A program made the translations under genes and the position numbers. This document shows, piece after piece, positions 36,401 to 51,200 of a stretch of DNA of 64,000 nt. A model generated the notes under the pieces. That model ran no database searches, was not told the DNA's origin, and saw nothing but the letters and a program-made list of their open reading frames with translations. This DNA is from Tridacna crocea (Eukaryota > Mollusca > Bivalvia > Cardiida > Cardiidae). Position 1 is the first letter of the stretch, and each line of letters starts with the position of its first letter. Where the stretch lies: the NCBI GenBank assembly GCA_943736015.1, contig OX031069.1, positions 20,217,235-20,281,234 on the forward strand, given 5' to 3'.

Positions 36401-39400
36401 TCTACCCTTCCCAGAAAATTTTTTTTATTTTTCAGTCACCTTTATTTTACTGTCTTTGCAAAATGCCTTCAATTTGGACTAGTCTAAAATTTTCTCGAGT
36501 GGTAAAGAATTAAGAAAACACTGTGGGAAAAGGAGAAAATGCTGGTAACCAGCATTTTCTCCCTTTCCCACAGTGCTTTCTACTCTTCAAAAAACAATTT
36601 TTCAATTTTCAGTCACTTTTATTTTGTCGTCTGCAAATGCTCTCGATTTGGACAAGTCTACAATTTTGTCGTTTGGTAAAGAGTTAAGCACGATTCACTG
36701 ACTTTTTGCAGACAGTGTAGATTAAGATCAGATTGCAGAGAATGTGCAGTCTGATTTTTGATCCTCACTATCTGATAAGGGCACATTTTACCCCCATAAA
36801 TTACCTTTGAAAGAGAGAGATTTTGATCTTTTCTATCTGAGAAAAAAGTTTCCCAGGATAGGAAATAATCATTCAGTGTAGATTCGCATTTTCCCTCGTC
36901 GTGTCTTATTTTATCCACATGCAATGCCGAAAAGTTAATACTTTAGGAAACAATCCCTTGTTGTTTTTTTTTCCTACGATCCTGAGATAGAACCCTTATG
37001 AAAACATTATGGGAAAAGGAGTCAATGCCAGCATGTTTTCTTCCCTGCTGGAAACAAAGTTCAACTTTTGAGTTATCTCTATTTTGTCGTCTGCAAGCGT
37101 TTTCAATTTGGACTTGTCTAAAATTTTGTCGTTTGGTAAAGGTTTAGTAAGTAAGTATCGAATGTTTTATCAAGCAGTCGAGAGACACTAGCCGTCTTTT
37201 ATTGTGTTCGCTGCCAAAATGGGGGAACATTTTTTCTTGGACCAAAAATATTGTTTTGCTCCAGAATTCAAAATCATCTTTTACACATGAACCTTTACTT
37301 TTAGGTGGTCCACATTAAAGAAGAGACTGCCCGCAGTGTGAAGTAGCATCCACACGGAAACATATTGATTGCTCCTTTTATACTCTACTCGTTATTGACT
37401 TGCAGGTTGACAGCAAATTGAAAGCAAAGAGAATCTTTGTTAGTTAAGTACATCGCCGTAGTGTCCCATCATTAAATAGGCAGTATAAAAAAAGGACAAA
37501 ACATGGCTGACGTGAGAGTGGAAAGAATGTGTGAGTTGAAGAGGAAGGAAGGAAGGAAGGAAGGAAGGAAGCAAGCAAGCAAGCAAGCAAGGAAGGAAGA
37601 AAGGAAGGAAGGAAGGAAGGAAGGAAGGAAGGAAAGAAGGAAGGAAGGAAGGAAGGAATACCTCATCAATCATCATTGAGGCGATACATCTCCCGATTTC
37701 TCTGACATTCACCTGTCCCTTTGGACTGAATATGAACACAACAAATCTGTAACGGAAATCGTATAATTGTCTAATTATATCAAATAAAAATGTATGTAGA
37801 TTGTGATGACGACGACGATAATGATGATGATGATGATGAAGATGATGATGGTGAAAATGAGACGATAAGATAAGCTGATTAGACTTGTGTGTGTCTCTGG
37901 CAGACGGGTATCAACACTTCTTGACAATTAGACTTTGTCCCACGACAAAGCGCCTGAGTCAGCGAGGACTATTCCATCTGGTAAAGATGTAGATTCACTA
38001 GATTGTGATGACGATGATGACGACGATGATGATGACAATGATGGTAATGATGAAAATGAGACGATAAGATGATTAAGCTTGTGTTTATCTCTGGCAGATG
38101 GGTATCAACACTTCTTGACAATTAGACTTTGTCCCACGACAAAGCGCCTGAGACGGCGAGGACTATTCCATCTGGTAAAGACACTCTAGAAATAGACATC
38201 GATAGCTCCACTAGCCCCAGTGATATATCTCATAAATAATTACTAGTTCATTTTAAAGGTTTTTAGCACCTAAAACCTGTACTATGATTACACTAATGGT
38301 GAAAATGATAATGAATATTTTTACGTAGACAACTGGTCAAAGCCATCCGTACCTTGTTGGCAGTTTCACTTCTGAGAGTCCTTCCATCAGTCTGGCCTCC
38401 TTCAGTCGTAAGAAAGCCAACACTGGTTTCTCCAAATCTTCAACCTCCCCAACCATTATATTACACACCTCAGACCCTTTAGGGATCTTCTTCATAAATG
38501 CACTGTTTGGCTGTTAACACATGAATGAGTAAAAGTCAATGTAACGCGTGGTTCGATGCATTTGTAGATGGTTTGCAATACGCGAAATGGGGCGTTTGGA
38601 CATATGCGTAAAATGTCGTCTCGGGTCAGCCTGCGCGGATCCGTAACGACACTTTCCGTTCTTTTATGCAGTTTTCAGCTTTGCGCAGGTAACTGAAGAA
38701 CAAAATCTAATGCGGTTGTAAAGTGCCGTCTCGGATCAGTCTGCGCAGTCCTAGACGACACTTTACGCAGATGTCCTAATGTTCCTTTTGGCGCGTTGCA
38801 AGCCATATATGGCTTGCAACATGCGAAAAGGGACATTCGGACGTCTGCGTAAAGTATCGTCTCGGATCAGCCTGCGCAGTCCGCACAGGCTGATCCGAGA
38901 CGGCACTTTACGACTACATTAGATTTTGTGATACAGTAGACTTGAGTAAAACAGAAAATTGCATGAAAACGGAAAGTGTCGTCTCGGATCAGCCTGTGCG
39001 GACTACGCAGGCTGATCTGAGACGACACTTTACGCAGATGTCTGAATGTTCCTTTTCGCGCGTTGCAAGCCATATAGCATGATAAAATAGCATGATAAAA
39101 GCTAAAACACATTTGACTGATGCTCTGAAAATGCTCTAGAGAGCCTATGTTGCCATGTAAAGGCCCGGGTCCGAAGTCACCAACTACTTTAAAGAATATT
39201 CTTAGTCTTACTCTTCAAGATTTTCTAAATCTGAAAGGACCATAACTGCTGATTGGTTAAACCAAACAAATCGGAAAAGACACTTATATGCAAAATAAGT
39301 TATCCAGATCATTCTTAAATATTTGCTGTAAGATGTGACGATTGGCATAGTTACCTTGTAATCCTGGGACACCAATCCTTCCAAATCTCCTGAGCTTCCA

Positions 39401-42400
39401 TGAGAGTCAGTCAAACTTGTCTGACTGTTTGACGTCACTGAAATCAGAAGAATATACATAAATCTACATGTAAATAAACCATGCTCTTGCAAAAGGTGTC
39501 TTAATACATCTCCTTTACGCATTACAGGGTTTGGTTTTACAAACTCTAACCCTACCTTTATTCTTACCATACCACGCAAGATATAACATGGCTCCATATT
39601 AATCAAGGCTAGTATTCGCCAACCATTTTTCAGAACATTCTTTGCCTTATTCTCACGAATTTTCTATCATTGAAGGTAATACAGCCTCTGATTGGCTAAA
39701 CTTAATGGTTTAGCCAATCAAAGGCTGTGTTACTTTCCAAGTTAGAAAATCTCGGAGAATAAGACAAAGGAAGTTCGTAAGAATGGTTGGCGAGTGCGAG
39801 CCCATGTTCGTTTTTTTAAAACAGTCCACTGAAAGTAGGGTGATCCTTTGATATTTAGATAATTGACCAACAGCTTCAAGTTTCGACCCATTCGACCCTT
39901 TGCAGTCGGCGCAGGCTGACATGAGTCGAAAATTTTTGCAAGTGGATTAAGACCCGTTTTCCAAGAATGTGATTCATAGTGCATAAAGGTTTTGCTTAAT
40001 GTATCAAAATTTCCAAGTCGATTGCTCAGAGCGCTGAAAACAAAGTACGAATCTAAGTTTTATTTAAGAAATAATCTTCTTTCTATCGTGGTATATCGTT
40101 CAATAAACTACAGTTGTGAGTTATACGGCGCAATAAATAATCCACGAGGGCGATAGCCCGAGTGGGTTATTCATTGCGCCGCATAACTCACAACGTGGTT
40201 TATTGAACGATATACCACGATAGAAAGAAGATTATTTCGATTCTAACATGGCCAATTCTTAGTGAAATGAAAACAAGTTCAAACTTAGAGTAAAAACGCG
40301 GATGAAGATTATGTTCCATTGAATAACTCACGCATTGAATGACGTCACTCGATATAGGATGACGTCACTCTACATGGATTGTCGCATATTTTACCACGTT
40401 TTCCTTGCACTGTGTTTATAGAGCCAAAGTCGCGTGTCATGTTAGAATTTACTTTAACATAGACTGCAAAAGAAAAAAAAAAGCCTCTTAACTCCATTAT
40501 ATCTTTAACTGCTGAAAATATTAGGTTTAATTTACACTAAATTGTAACTTGGAGAGTAACGTTATAGTCTAATAATGTTTATTCAAGTCAGAATATCTAT
40601 AAATCTAATCGAGCATTGTAAACAAGAGATCGCGTTGCAAGATCTATGCAGCTTGATCTTGATCTCTACAATAAAAAAAAAAGAATTCAATAACATTGCC
40701 ATCCAGACTTTAAATGTTTCAATTACACAATGTTTAATTATGCCATAAAATATTGAATTGCTATCCTGGTCTATCAGTGGTCGGTGCACACAAACCGGAA
40801 ACAGCTTGTAGGTGATCCATCAAAGAACGAAGAAACGTGTACAACTGTGCGTTGTTGTATTTACGCCTTTGCTTCCAAATATATTATCAATGTTCTGTCA
40901 AAATGAGGCTTAATGCATCTGCAAAAAGTATCGACATCGGTCAGCCTGCGCAGTCCGCGCAGGCTGACCGATGTCGAAACTTTTTGCTTTTCGTAAATTT
41001 TCTGTAATTCAAACGCCCAGTTCACTTCACAATTCAGGCGATCGTAAAACAAAATGGACTTTATGGTCTAAGTTTTGAATGTCACTTTTCTTAAACAAAT
41101 AATTTCAGAAATTGTTTTTAAAGCATGCTGACTCTGAAATACCGAATGCTACAAAGTATTGAAACGAGAAATCAACTTCAGATGGCACAAAATATCCAGT
41201 ATGATCTTGCGTCCAATTGGTCCTAAAGATAAAGTGCTTACGCTGGATTAAAAGAAATAATATGCATCGTGTGCCTCATCGTAGCTACCATTTGTTACAA
41301 TATAAGAAGAAAATCATATCTAGATGGAAAATAAAAATACAAAACTTAAAGCAAAACTACGTGAAATAATAAAACTATGTAAAACTATATAAAACTATAT
41401 AAAATACAGGAAGCACATGGTGCAAGTGTTTCAGTCTTGCTTGGGAAAAAAGGACTTGATCACTGCAACAACATCCACGCTAAACCGTAACTAATAACTC
41501 CAATGTTTTCATGACCCGTGGAGAAAAATGAATTTTGAAAACATTGCAAAACCAGCATTTGTTTTTGTTTTGTTTTTACAGTTTTACCAAACCTATCAAA
41601 GACATATATTTCATTATCTGAGATAATATTCAATTACAATAATGATGGAGAAGTAAAAACTTCGTCATTTAGTAATGGGTTAATGGCGTAAAAAAACTTA
41701 AAAACATCATGCAACAAAGAATTATGGACAAAAGCTATCAAAAGCAAACCTCTATAAGCTGAGAGCCCGCTGTTCCACCATGAATCTTATCCGATTGCAG
41801 CTTTAAATAAGAGTTTAATGTACTTATGGGCCGTTCTCTGGCACAAAGGGGCTTAATGTATCTCCATGACACCAAGCAAGTCATCACATACTTATTGGTC
41901 CATAATAAACAGTTTCTTTACCAACTGACTTAACTCTTTACCAGACGACACAATTTTAGACTGGTCAAAATTGAAAGCACTCGCAGATGACAAAATAAAT
42001 GCAACTCAAAAATTGAAATTATCTTCCAGCAGGGTGGTAAACATTGTGGGAAAAGGAGAACATGCTGGTTACCAGCATTTCTCCTTTTCCCACAATGTTT
42101 TCAAAAGGCTTTTATATCAGGGTCGTAAAAACCAGGGATTGTTTGGGAAAGGGTTAATCATGAGGCAGACTGGGTGTAGGATATACAGAAATTGAACAGT
42201 AGCGAAAAAGTTTCGGCCTAGGTCAACCTGCACAGGCTGACCTGAGTCGGTACTTTTCGCAGATGCATTAAGCCCTCTTTTCACAGAGTAAATAAAATAT
42301 AATAATAACTTGCTTTTATTCAATGTGGTGAATCATGTCCCCCCAAGCCGAAGACAGGCGAGGTGGCAACATGATTCATCACAGCCGTGAACAAGTTTCC

Positions 42401-45400
42401 AAGTCCCCTCCCACCTGACCATACAACAAATTTATTATACTGCAAAGTTTTATTATTCCAACGTTCATTAAGAGAATTTTACATGTTTAAAAACATGAGT
42501 ACGCCGACAAAGTTGAATTTCCCCTCTGAGCACCCCAATTCAGTGATAACTGACGTCACTGGGAACTGACGTCACTGAAATCTGGGTAATACGTGCTTAA
42601 ACGTGCAGCTTGGCGCATAATCTCGATGTTATTCTTGATCGACGCCACCATTTTGGATGTTGTGTTGATAGTGTAGTAAAGTAGACGGGGCTCCCGAAAT
42701 GGAAACGGCTTTTACTTTGGTTTTTGCCAGTGTGTACATGATTATGTCAGCGGCACATTATCCAATAAGATCACGAGAAATTTCTTTGCAGTGTAATAAA
42801 ATGGTTTGTATGGATCAATAGCAATGCGAAGGCTTGGTCAAAAAGATGCACTAAGCACCCTTTATCTAAAGCGAGGTTTATATACACTCGTATGAGGGAA
42901 AATGCTTGATAAGTAGGACAAATGGGAAGGGTAGATCTATACGCTGCATAACTATCCAACTGGTAGCAATCCTAGAAGCATTGAGGGTGTCATATAAATG
43001 GAGGGTCGGCATGGGAGTAGATATATCACTGCATTTTAACCTATATCCTGCAAAAACGAGACCTTGGAAGATTCTGCAAGATTACTCAAGATTGCAAAAG
43101 ATGATCGCTGCATCTCTGTGCAGGAAGATCTTTGTCTAAATTCTTCCATACTCTTTAAACGGCTATTAAAAACATTGCGGGGAAAGGAGAAAATGCTGGT
43201 AACCAGCATTTTCTCCTTTTCCCACAATGTTTTCTACCCTATCAAAGCAAGACCGTACCATTTGAACCACACTGAAATTGTTGTCTGCAAGTGCTTTCAA
43301 TTTGGACATTTTTTTATCATAAAGTAAAGATTTAAGATTTTGTCAATGAAATAATTGCGTCAAATACAATAATCAGTAACATAGATTAAACTGTATTCAG
43401 CAGGATAACGATTAAAATGCTTTGAAAAGCTGGGAACCTGTATTATACGCCATGATGACGGTGCCTATGACATGCTGATGACGTAAACTTCTTACACGTC
43501 ACGTGACTCTGACCTGTTGAGTGTAACGAGGTTGGGACCGTGCTGCTCCTGGTTATTGGTACCCCGTTAGATAAGATACGTGGATATTTTATCACTAAGT
43601 GAACACAAAGAAATTGCTTCGATAAAAATCATTTCGTTGCTTCACAAAATGGCATTCTGCTTCGATAATTTAAATCTTAAGTCACCTTCAGCAGCCACTG
43701 TAAAGAGACTTAGAGCTTGTAACACGCGAATAGGGGCTTTTGGTCATTCGTGTAAAGTGTCGTCGCAAGATCAACATGTACAGTCCGCGCAGTCTGATCC
43801 AGCACGACACTTTCCGATCGTGTATGATTTTCTATTTCATGCAAGTCTACTGTGGGACAAAATCTAATGTTAAAGTAAAGTGTCGTCTCGGATCAGCCTG
43901 CGCGGACTGCGCAGGCTGATCCGAGACGACACTTTACGCACATATCGGAAAGTCCCTTTTCGCGTGGTCCAAGCCATATGGCATTGGATCTTAAGAGTTG
44001 AATTTAACGGTGTACATGATTTTAAAAAAAATTATTTTCCGGCGTACCTTCGATCTCTATAGACAGAAAAAAAAGCATATAGAAAATTAATAACATACCA
44101 AACTATGGGATGAATTCCATTTCGCAGCATAGAAAAAATAAGATTTTATTTTAGGGTTTTCATGATTAGAATCTCTTTTAACCAAGTAAAATTGAAACAG
44201 ATATTGATGCGAAAAGAAACAGATCAATTTTCTAATATGATCGACCCACCGATCGCCTACAGATTCAGGGTCCGAGACATTCTCTCCAATATTAAACAGA
44301 ACTTTAACTTAGTCTCTGTCAACTTATAAATTTCTATTTTAACTTTAAGTATATAACTAAATAAATGAACTCCACCTCTCTCTACGGCTCCAATAAAAGA
44401 AACAGTGAAACTTACGAAGACTTTGATTGTATAAACGTGATTATCCCAGCGGGCGGTATAGATCAAAGATCAGACTGCACGTTCTGTGCAGTCTGATCTT
44501 GATCTTTGCCGTCCGCAGAAGTCACTGTTTTCGTCCATGGCGCCGAAAAGCTTAAATCTTTAAATATATTTCAGCTGCAATGGGAGTCTATTCTGCTCAC
44601 AGGTTAGCATAAGGTAGCAGATCGTTGAGATCTAAGGATCCCGAATACTAGTTTTGTGCTGTCAAGTCTTGGTTTACGCTATCCCTAAAAGTTCTTCAGC
44701 TTGCCATTAACAGTGAATAAGCCAGTGGTTTACCAAAAAGTAGAGTTTTACGGAGACCAAAAATGAGTCTTTATAGATAATAGTGTCAAAATCTTTGTAT
44801 TTAAACCACTTACAAGAGATATTTTCACATATGTTTTCAGTATTCCTTTTTCTTCAAAATTTCCCTAATTTGGTATATTTACAATGATTGATCACGCAAT
44901 CTACAAGATAAATTGGTTCTTACGGTGAATGATTCATTAGGTAAATTTTCGTCATTTTCTCCTATTTTTTGAAAAATATCTCATTTTCTGTGGGACGAAT
45001 CATGTTATACATCAACACGTAAAATCTATCACAGCTCATGTTTCAACAGATACAGAAAAGTCTTGACATTTTTTACATATTCATAAAAAAAATTTAACTC
45101 TTAACCAAACAAAACATTTTAGAAAGCACTTGCAAACAGCAAAATAATTATAACTAAAAAGTTGAAAATTGACTTTAAGATAGAAAAAAGCATTTTGGGA
45201 AAAGGAGAAAATGCTGGTTTCCAGCATTTTCTCCATTTTCCTCAATCTTTTCAAAAGCTTTTAATCTCAGGGGCGTGAAAACCAGGGATTGTTTGGTAAA
45301 GAGTTAAATTCGTCGGTCCAAGTCCTTGTCTGTACGGAAAAAAAAACTTTTAAATATTCCATAAAACCGAGCATAAAGCAACAAGTCTGGGTCAAAGCTA

Positions 45401-48214
45401 AATTTCAAGACCAGTGATTCACCCTTTCTTCTTTATCTAACGACAAAATTTTTGACTTGACCAGATTTTAAGTATTTGCAAAGCATGTAGATTGGTCAAC
45501 AATTTTCCACAAATTTTCATCAAGAAATTTGAGTTTTCTAAAACGATAAAGTCATTATTTTTCAAAAACAATCCATCATTATGAAAAAGTTTTTATAATC
45601 AGTCTCTTGATTTTTCTCCAAAATAAACGATGTCTGGCAAAAAAAAAACCCCAATACTTACCCAGGCTTTCTCTTCTCCTGTTCAAATCCTTCTCTGACT
45701 TTGGTCTCGGCACGTGACTGTGTTTATGCCTACGTAACGTAATGTCACGCATGCGTGGTCGTAGCCGGCTATCCAACATGTCTGTATCTACCCAGCTATC
45801 TAGCAGGGCATCTAAAAATAGTAAAATGATATTTCTGAAGATAAATGTATAGTTTGTGTTTGTATAAGGCGATTTTAGTGATTTTAGATTTAGCTTTTGC
45901 AGCAAAGTGGTGCCTTGGGACCAAAAAGGTTCTAGGTAAAATAACTGCGCCGGAAGGCTCTTTATCAGAAAGAACTGTTGCCGTTTACTTCTTTAGAATG
46001 TGTCCCATTTCCATGGCTTACCCTAGCATTTGGTATGTTTAACTTTTTACCAAACGACAGAATTTTAGACCGGTGTAAACTGAAAGCGCACGCAGACGAC
46101 AATTTAAAACGTAACTCAAAAATTGAAACTTGTTTCCAGCATTTTGGAAAACATTGTGGGAAATGGAGAAAATGCTGGTTACCAGCATTTTCTCCTTTTC
46201 CCATAATGTTTTCAAAATGCTATTTTATAAGGGTCGTAAAAACCAGGGATTGTTTGGTAACGGGTGAAAAATGTACCAGTTCAGTTATGTTTCATAAGAT
46301 AAGAGGCTTAAAGATAATGTTATGGGAGACCACACTCCTTCATGTTGAGGAGACATCTCTTTGGCTCAGTGCTTAAGGTATTGACCTTTCGTCCGGGCGT
46401 TCTGGAGTTCGAATCCTGCCCGAACTCTTATTTCTGCTATGCATTTATTCATTTGTTTCTTTGTTACTGACTTTGTTCGTAAGATGGGGGCTCGTCCGGA
46501 ATTGACCATTACGCCAAATACACATGTACTTCTAGTGCAGCATGGCATGAAAATTTCTTGACAGTTGATAAAGACAGATTTATACAGATATAATACTTTT
46601 GAACATTTTTAACCGACCAGAAATCCCTTGATGTCTATCTTGAAATTATTTGTTGATACTTTTGTTAGTTTTCAGAAAAGAAAGGTAATTATCATAGCCC
46701 TATGTAATGAGAATATAGTGGTTTTACATTTATAAATGATAATTCTACGAAGGACCAACAGGAAAATGTGACTCGTTGAAAGAAGTACAACAACACTCAC
46801 TTTTAATCGTAGCAAATTTTGCAGGATAATATTATAGTGGAAATACCTGTTTTCTATTACGGGTTTACTACATTAAAATGAAAGTTAACTTAGAGGAAAT
46901 TAATGACGTCATACCTGAAAGCTCAGCCATACTGTGTACATCGAGGTCAAACAATACAGCTCCTTCCATCAACATTTTTCTTGTCTCCAAAATGGCGTGC
47001 ATTGACAAGGAAGCGACGTGAGGTTTTGACCATCTCTTACCTCCTTCTTCAACCACCTCCTCGAACTTCACCCACCTAACAAGTAAATTTAATAATCACA
47101 TTAAAATAAGAATAAAATGGTTGAAATTGACATAATACAACAAATGAATTTTTTAATCATTATTTATAGAAAAAAAAAAGAAGACGCGGGTTTTGCATGC
47201 AATTAGATCAGTTTCGGTATCATCCTGATTAAAATTGAATACTGTATAAAATTTACCTATCTCCCCATTGTTTAGCCATTCACCACACAATACCGACTTT
47301 TGGCGCTCCTAGAAATTAAGCCTTTTGAAAACATTGTGGGAAAAGAAGAAAATGCTGGTAACCAGCATTTTCTCCTTTTCCCACAACGTTTTCTAATACA
47401 TGTATATCAAAGAAAAATTACACCATTTGAGCCACACCAAAATTGTCGTCTGTAAATGCTTTCAATTTGGACAAGGCTAAAATTTTGTTGTCTGGTAAAG
47501 GGTTAATTCATTTGGTCTTACCTTGCAGTCTCTCTCCATTCCCAGTCATTGTATTTTTTCAATGTATCCAGTTGACAGAAGACATTGTGACTTCTGTGAG
47601 CAGTGTCTCTAACGTTGTTCAGCACATGTTGTACCACATCCTGAGGAAAATACTCGCTGTCAAGGGGACTTTGGAAATCCTCAGCTGGAGCTATAAATAG
47701 AACAAAGATTTCCCGTAAACTCGTCAACCGGTTGGGAATGACAATGAAAACCGGAAATCGGACAGTAACGCACACATCTAAACAAGTGTCAATTAACAAA
47801 ACCGATTATCTAATTTAAGTATTGCCGTCGTTAAACTCCATGCTGTTAGCGGATATAAAAGAACTACTATGTTTTGCTTGGGTATCATTTAGCTTTTTAA
47901 ACATGTATCCAAAAGATTTGCGTACTTTCAATTGTGCTGTGCTGATAGGTTTTCAATATTGCGCATGTCTTTGTCGCTGAACTAATCTGAGTTATAATTC
48001 CTTTGAAAATGTGTCTCCGAAATTAAGACAAAAAAATAAAAAGATTGAAGTGCCGCGCCGTTCTCAACAGCATTACATATATCACGACGACCAGTGTAGC
48101 TATGTATGCATTCCTTTTTTCCCTTTTTGTCTCTATAAATACTAAGTAAATCTAAGATAATTTGTACAACGTCACAAAGTTTGTTGATTAACAGGTACAG
48201 ACTAAATGATTAAA

Positions 48215-48252
<38 letters not shown>

Positions 48253-51200
48253 TAATAATGATAATAATAATAAAGTTACCATCTCCAGGGAGGGTTGGTC
48301 TCTTCGGCCTGTTTGGGAGCTGAAGGTTGGCATACAAACTCCCCCTTCTGTGTCCACCTGAAAATAGACAATTCGACGTTTTAATGACGACTTTGTTTTT
48401 TAAGATTCAGACAAGCTTTATACTGCTCTTCAAGACAATCACGCGTTAAAGTAATCCTGTAAGAGAAAGATTTGAAAACATTGCAAGAAATGCTTTCACC
48501 AAATGTCTTTACCCTTTCAAAGGCATGCTAGTATAGACGATATTTGTTATTTACGGTTAAATATTTTCACGAGTGGCGCGGCCATGAGTGAAAATATTTC
48601 CGATGATGTTCACTTGATGAAATAAATTTCAATCTTTCATCGAAGAAAACAAATATTCTATTCATTTCGTGCTTTTAACTATTTCTTTTTGGGAATTTAA
48701 TGAAATCCAGTACAGTTCTTTCCCCGTGGCTTACCCCCTTCCGCTCAGTAAGGTATAGAGGATATTTGTTTTTTTCGGTGTAAGATCGAAATTTATTTCA
48801 TCGAGTGGACACCATCGGTAATATTTTCACGAGTGGCGCAGCCACGAGTGAAAATATTACCGATGGTGTTCACGAGATGAAATAAATTTCGATCTTACAC
48901 CGAAAAAAACAAATATTCTATTTATTTTATGCTTTTAACCCTTTCTGGGAGGAGCTTTATCAAAATTCAGTACAATTTTTTTCCCTCATTCCCCGTGGCG
49001 TACCCCTCCCGCATAGCAACGTGACGTCAAGCGCGAGAAATGTAAGGTATATGACGTCATATTTCCCATCTGGTTGTTAGGCACGCGCAATTTACCTAGG
49101 CAACAAGAACGTGAAAATCGGTATTTTCACTGGTGTAAGATCGAAAAATATTTTCACTGCTATTTCTCAATATCCCACCGGAAAGCATGAAATAAATTAC
49201 AATATGACGTCAAGGACGAGAAACGTAAGGTAAATTACGTCATATTTCCATCTAGTTGTGAGGCACGCACATTTTACCTAGGTACCTGCGCGGAAATACC
49301 TGTTTTCACCTTCAGTTGAAGAGTTAGTATATAAAAATTGGTATTTTCACCAGTTGTAATGATGAAATATCGAAATATTGAAAGATATTTCACCGATATA
49401 TCTCTATAACCTAACGGAAAGTATGAAATTAATTCCGCTATTTGTTCCGAATTCAATTTCATCTCTTTACAAATAAACTGTGCCTTGGCAAAAGGAGCCT
49501 TCATGCATCGCCGCGATGCAGACTACCAAGCAAGTCATCATATTATTCTGAATCCATAATAGCCTTTCTTTTAACAACCAACTTAATCATGAAGTTAATT
49601 GGTTCTTAGACATGCAGAAAATTAAAAGGGAAAAGTTTCGGCCCAGGTCAGCCTGCGCGGACTGCGCAGGCTGACCTGAGCCGAAACTTTTCGTATAAGC
49701 ATTAAGCCCCCTTTTCACAGAGCATGGCTATAATGCTTTCAATTCAGACAATTTTGAATTTCTTATGTCTTTTAAAAGGCAAATATTCAACCAGGTGTTA
49801 GTTTCTAGATGTAACCATATTTGAACTGAATTACACATTGCATTCACTGCAACACCTTTCTGCTATAAAAGGTAGATCGCCTCTAGAGGATGGCTATTCC
49901 TATCGCAGCAATAAATTGTGGTACAGTAAAATCGTCGGTGTACTTCCAAAATCTCGTAGCTACAGTTTGTGACAAGCTGTAGTTACGAGGTTTTGGAAGC
50001 ACATCGACGAAGTGCCTCAGATTTTTCAGAGCAATGGCTACAGTCCTGAATATTGATATTTGCTAGGAGGAGTCTACCAAATGCACTTTGTCATAATGCA
50101 CTGTTATTCACTTAATAAACCCTTTGGTACCAATATTCTTTTAACTCATTACCAAACGACAAATTTTAGGTTTGTCCAAATCGACAGCATTTGCAGACGA
50201 CAAAATAATAGTGACTGAAAATTTGAATTTTGTTTTGTGAAGGGTAGAAAACATTGTGGGAAAAGGAGAAAATGCTGGTTACCAGCATTTTCTCCTTTTC
50301 CCACAATGTTTTCTAAAGGCTTCTTTCTCAGGGGCGTCAAAAGTAGGGATTGTGTGGTAATGGGTTAAATGAAACAGCCAGAAAAGTACAATTTTGTCTT
50401 TAACTTTTAAGTCAATATGAAAGTGTGAAAAAGAAAAGTAATTAACCTTGCTAGGGTATAATAATGAAATGAAATGGATTCGTCCCCTGCAGAATCGGTC
50501 TATATCTTGGACAAGGCGATATATTTACTGGTTCTGCGGTGTACTCATCCAACAGAATTGAGTAATGTACTAAAGCATGTTAAATAACCTCATATTAGTA
50601 TCTTCTCTCTCCACACTGGTTTCTACCCGATCAAAAAAGTTCGTTATTTGAAACACATTCAATTTGACGTCAGCTAAATATTCCTATATGGACCAGGAAG
50701 ATGTTTTCATTCCAATATGGACCAGGAAGTTGTTTTCAATTGGGAAGAATATTATATGAAAACCATTTTATACATCAGTAAATTTCAGTAACATCATTCC
50801 ATCCAGTGTTACTTTGCTATGATATTTATAAACCAAAGCTTAGTGCAATAATTCAAGTGCCTTGTTAAAATAAAGATCTTATATAAGTGTGTGCTTACAA
50901 GTTTGAATCAAACTCTGATTATTCATACATGCAATAGATCGAATAAATAACTTGGTTCTAAGCGTTAGCCAGGTGCATTTTTTTCTCTCTAAAGAAGTAT
51001 ATTTAAGCAATTTGTCTGTTACGAGCGAAATAAATCGTTCTGGTATTGTTTTCTGTGATCATTTCTCCAGATACCATGACAACTAGCATTACCATGGAAA
51101 CATTGGTCGCCTTTTGGCATACATCAAAACGTGGACTTTATACCTGAAGTCGACAGGATTATAAACTCAAACAAAATTCTGGATTCTAGTCCATTTTTAA

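Noticed and set aside
37440-37739. Open frames with Phe/Leu/Pro/Ser repeats over the GGAA tract
   Set aside because: They are translations of a tetranucleotide repeat; only the 37662-37746 part is coding, in a different context (exon 9).
27458-43975. CRISPR array or bacterial terminator reading of the regularly repeated hairpins
   Set aside because: The copies are dispersed over kilobases in both orientations with target duplications and lie in introns of animal genes.
46346-46430. Functional tRNA gene
   Set aside because: The A and B boxes are present but no acceptor stem can be formed; it fits a SINE head or pseudogene.
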